Origin: Deuterostichococcus epilithicus
Lineage: Eukaryota > Chlorophyta > Trebouxiophyceae > Prasiolales > Stichococcaceae
Assembly (NCBI GenBank): GCA_033439295.1
Contig: JAVTLE010000008.1
Span: forward strand, 1,798,001-1,862,000
Length of the DNA: 64,000 bases
Direction: 5' to 3'
Shown: piece by piece, positions 60,776 to 64,000 of the stretch
How positions within the stretch are numbered: position 1 is the first letter of the stretch
Layout of the letters: each line of letters opens with the position of its first letter
Made by a program: the position numbers and the translations under genes
Notes under the pieces: model-generated
Told to the model about the DNA's origin: nothing
Database searches by the model: none
What the model saw: only the letters and a program-made list of their open reading frames with translations

Positions 60776-63700
60776 TCAGTCGTCGCCAACAATGGTGAGC
60801 GCTGAGATGCTTGCAAACATGCCGACCACCAGTACCGCAAACGGCCAGAACAGCTCGAACGTCCACTCCACAATTTTATACTTGTAGTACACCCTGCGTT
60901 TCCCAGGCAGCAGAGTAGCGTCATGTACAACAGTCACCGAGGAGTCAGAGGGTTGACACGCCACCGCTGGGGATGCATGCCCTCCTCAGGCCAAGCGCAG
61001 CAGGGACGTGCGCAGCCTTGTCATGCACAGCCTTCAATGAGCAGCAGGCCGGCAGCACTGCGAGTCGCGCGCCAGGCACGGCAGGCTCCTGCCGCTGCAG
61101 CGTGCAACGGAACGACCGTGGACGCCTGGATGACCGGGCGGCAGGGTGACAAGCTCAGGGGCGCACCTGTACTGCAGCTTGTGGAGCGGCTTGGCCTCAA
61201 CGGCGTCCTCGCCAACCTCCATGCCCTCCGCCTGCGGTGCATTTTTAGTTTAGGTTATTCAGGATGTCCAGGTTTTTCAGAATCCAGAGTGTCGAAATTT
61301 CAGAAACCAGTGTCGACAAGTCAATTGCAAGCTCCCCGCCGAATGCGTCGGCAAGGTCGCCCTGCGTGTCAGTGCAGCGCCCTCGGCGGCAGATGTGGCG
61401 GCCGCACCGCTGCCGGTGAGGACCCGCCTGGCTGCAGGAAGCGGGGGTGGCATGCGCATGCGTGCCCGCCCGGCAGGGGGCGCTGCCGATGGTGCGCGGG
61501 AGGACGTCAGGAAGGCAGACAGCAGTCGTGACCTGGTTCGAAACGTTGACGGCATTCACTGACCTTGAGATCCTTCAGGGCGGAGCCCGACAGGCCGGAT
61601 GCGGTGTCCTCGTAGGTGCTGCCGTAGTCGGTGGCGGGGCCCACCGACCTGCGCGATGACACACCCGGTACGTGAACCCTTGCGACAGGCTTGCGGATGA
61701 CAGCGGGGAAGGAGGAGGGAACGGCTGAACAGCGTGCCGGGCGGTGTTCGTGCCATTCATTGCAGCAGGCCAGGCTGGACCAAGGGGCAGCAAGGACAGG
61801 TCTGGAGGGCTGATGCGGCAGCTGCGACTGGTACCGCCATCACTTCTGCTGGTGGCAGAGGCCCCGTGCTATAGGTAATGCTGGCATCCAAAAATGGCAA
61901 CACTGCAACCCGGGCTGGCGTGAAGCGACAGAACAGCTCGTTGCGTACTTGCGGGTGCCCGGTGGCGGGCGGCCGACAAAGCCCTGCGCCGAGTCGTCGA
62001 TAGAGTTGGGCAGGGGCTCGTCCCAGAAGGGGTCCGCCGTCATGACTCGCCGTTGACACCGCGCCCATCTGCACAGGAGGACTGAAGCGTGGGGCACGCT
62101 ACGCCGTGCGTGTCAACCAGACTTTCATGCGCCAGCAACTTCACATCGTGTGAAATAGGCATTCCTCCAATGTTTGTGTAGAGGCATCAACTGCGTACCC
62201 AAAGTAGAGCATGAAGTGGTTTACGATCTGCAGTGGCACAAGACGGCATGCTTTGAACTGAGAACAAATTGGAATGGCACGGACCAGTAAATAGGACGAG
62301 CAGAACTTCCAGGTCAGAATGGCATCCGTTATATTGAAGCTTCGTGTCCATTGTACTCCACTCACCGGCACAATGTAGCTCACGATCAGAACACCAGTAG
62401 CACCGGTGACCGCCAGCGTCTGCGACACAGCGGCTCAATGGGTCAGCGCCGTAAGATGATCGGCACGATCCATGCATGTGGCAGCACAGTCTTCAAGGTG
62501 GCGGCGGACGCACGGCAGGCATGCACCCTCGAGATCGGAATGCGGGCTTCGGTGTCCATCCAGCCAGCACAGCACAAGCAGGCGTGTCGGTCAGGGCTGC
62601 GGGCTGCACCTGGCCAGAGCTGCTAGGGGCGAGCAGGCCCACAAGCAGCATGATGATGGTGATGACCGCCACAAGGAAGACCTTGCGCAGGAACGGGCGC
62701 TTGTCGATCCGCCCCGGCAGCCAGGCATCCAGCACCTGGCGCGTCGGGAAGACGATGGGCGGCAGGCTGAGCGCCAGGTATACTGCGTGCAGCAGAATGG
62801 GTAGGACGGCTTCAGCAGGGGTTTGGGCGTTATGGCAGAGGCTGCCTTTGCGGGCGAACGCAACTTGAGCAGTGCTCCGGGAGCGCAACAGTACAAGTGG
62901 CATCCACAAGCTTCCAGCAGCTTGGTGACGAAGAAGGTGGGCATGTGATGCAGGCTTCCAGCAAAGCTTCAACAGCTATCGTTTTCACAACCGCTGCGTC
63001 ACAAGATGGTCAGCACCACGGGCGGGGCAGAGCAGGCGGCCCGGCAGGGTGAGTGTCGCACGTGCAATGGAGATATTGATGAAGGCCTGCACGTTATTGT
63101 TGCCCAGGTCGTTCTCCAAAATGTTGCCCGATGTGTCCGCACCAAACCAGGCCGCGCCAAAGAAGCCGATCAGCGCGTCTGCGGATGGAGTTGTGAACTG
63201 TTGCGGGATTCGCTAAGAGCACGGCCCGGGGCGAGTACCGAAGGAGGGACAGCATGCACACAGCACAACGTCTTCTGACAGCGAGTGGACAGGGCAGAGG
63301 GGCAAGAGAGCAACAGCTGAGCATCTGCGCACATGTGATGAATGCAGCGCCTGCGCATAGGAGGGGACGGCACGTTAGAGCAATAGAGGCTTGCTTCCAG
63401 CAGCGGTGCAGTGTCTACGACTCCCCCAGCAAAGGAGGAAAGGGCTGCATGGCAAGAGCACAGGGCCTAGCAACTGAAGCAGCGTTGTCACCCATGATGG
63501 TGAAGCCGACCGCCCACGACAGAATCCTTTCGCCATCCCTCCCGTTCTGTTGTGCACAAAGATGGCACATTCATGAGACCGCCAGACGGCAGGAACGCAT
63601 GGCATGGATGCAGGGTTGCACATGTAAACATGCACTCCGTGCACACCCAGATCCACCTACCGGCATTTCGATGAGCATAGGCAGCATAACCGGCTGACTG

Positions 63701-64000
63701 CAAACAGAGGCAGACAAGTTGTCGAATCCTTTCTTTCCCACCCAGATGTTCCCTGAGTCCTTTCCTTGCACAATGAAACCATCTCCAGAGGCTTTGGCGG
63801 TGCGCAAAGCAGCACTCACATGTAGAATGCGAAGCCAAGCGTGGAGATGCTGTTGACGATCCCATCTGCAGCAGGAAAGGAGAATTGGATAAGCACGCGT
63901 CTCCTCGGCTCTCCAAGCCGCATCTCGAGGCAGCAGAAGCAAAGAGTGCTACATCCTGAAGTCACTGCGCACCTTTCGAGCCAAAGCCGCTGACTTCAAA
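60776..64000 (-). CDS. AAAP-type amino-acid transporter (partial; continues beyond the window)
   Basis: A multi-pass membrane protein of the amino acid/auxin permease (AAAP, AVT/SLC38-like) family, which moves neutral amino acids across the plasma or vacuolar membrane. The 5' end lies past 64000. Visible membrane exons in order are DGIVNSISTLGFAFYM (63865), VMLPMLIEMP (63690), SWAVGFTIMG (63505), ALIGFFGAAWFGADTSGNIL with ENDLGNNNVQAFINISIARA (63180-63055), LPILLHAVYLALSLPPIVFP and FLVAVITIIMLLVGLLAPSS (62815-62630), TLAVTGATGVLIVSYIVPV (62420), and IVNHFMLYFG (62230). A hydrophilic insert follows (SIDDSAQGFVGRP; TDYGSTYEDTASGLSGSALK). The last exon has WTFELFWPFAVLVVGMFASI and stops after SALTIVGDD. 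The motif of helix 1 is outside the window, so subfamily and substrate cannot be set. Confidence 0.78.

Noticed and set aside
61520-61560. GGTTCGAAAC as a tRNA B box
   Set aside because: No cloverleaf can be drawn around it and it lies in an intron of the transporter gene.
1-64000. Transposons, retroelements, viral genes, CRISPR arrays, rRNA
   Set aside because: I saw no transposase, reverse transcriptase or capsid motif, no terminal repeats and no regularly spaced repeats on either strand.

Overview
The window looks like nuclear DNA of a green alga, most likely a coccoid trebouxiophyte of the Chlorella/Coccomyxa kind. It is GC-rich. Almost every gene is broken by many short GT-AG introns, so no gene is one long open frame. 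Candidate TGTAA-type polyadenylation signals lie downstream of several genes. The gene families are plant/algal: Whirly, ACR-type ACT-repeat protein, CYP71, DGAT2, CYSTM and Raf-like TKL kinase. All models were built by hand from conserved motifs and splice sites. Gene identities are firmer than exact exon ends.

Layout, left to right: a receptor-like kinase (-, 886-11445); a plastid-type Whirly protein (+, 13348-15080); a serine racemase/threonine dehydratase-like PLP enzyme (-, 15233-17684); a MaoC/hot-dog dehydratase (+, 18103-20350); an unrecognised ORF behind a TATA box (+, 21044-21829); an ACT-domain repeat protein (-, 21712-25863); a WD40-cyclophilin CYP71/PPWD1 (+, 26410-31330); a CS-domain DNAAF4/DYX1C1-like protein (-, 31888-33418); an ATG14-like autophagy subunit (+, 34025-39256) with a tRNA-Leu(UAA) inside one intron; a SMARCC/SWI3 chromatin-remodelling subunit (-, 39721-47414); a DGAT2 acyltransferase with a long multi-pass N-terminus (+, about 48435-53549); a small GYPQQ-repeat CYSTM protein (-, about 54314-55579); the checkpoint clamp subunit RAD9 (+, 56046-59964); and an AAAP-type amino-acid transporter (-, 60776 to beyond the window).

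The genes are unrelated in function and do not form an operon or cluster. They do alternate strand almost perfectly, giving head-to-head pairs that share 0.4-1.9 kb of upstream DNA and tail-to-tail pairs with short shared 3' regions. I saw no transposase, reverse transcriptase, viral gene, CRISPR array or rRNA. The most unusual points are the LRR + fucolectin-like + TKL-kinase receptor, diverged exon-sized micro-duplications in at least two genes, the DGAT2 fusion, a cilia-assembly factor, and the tRNA nested in an intron.
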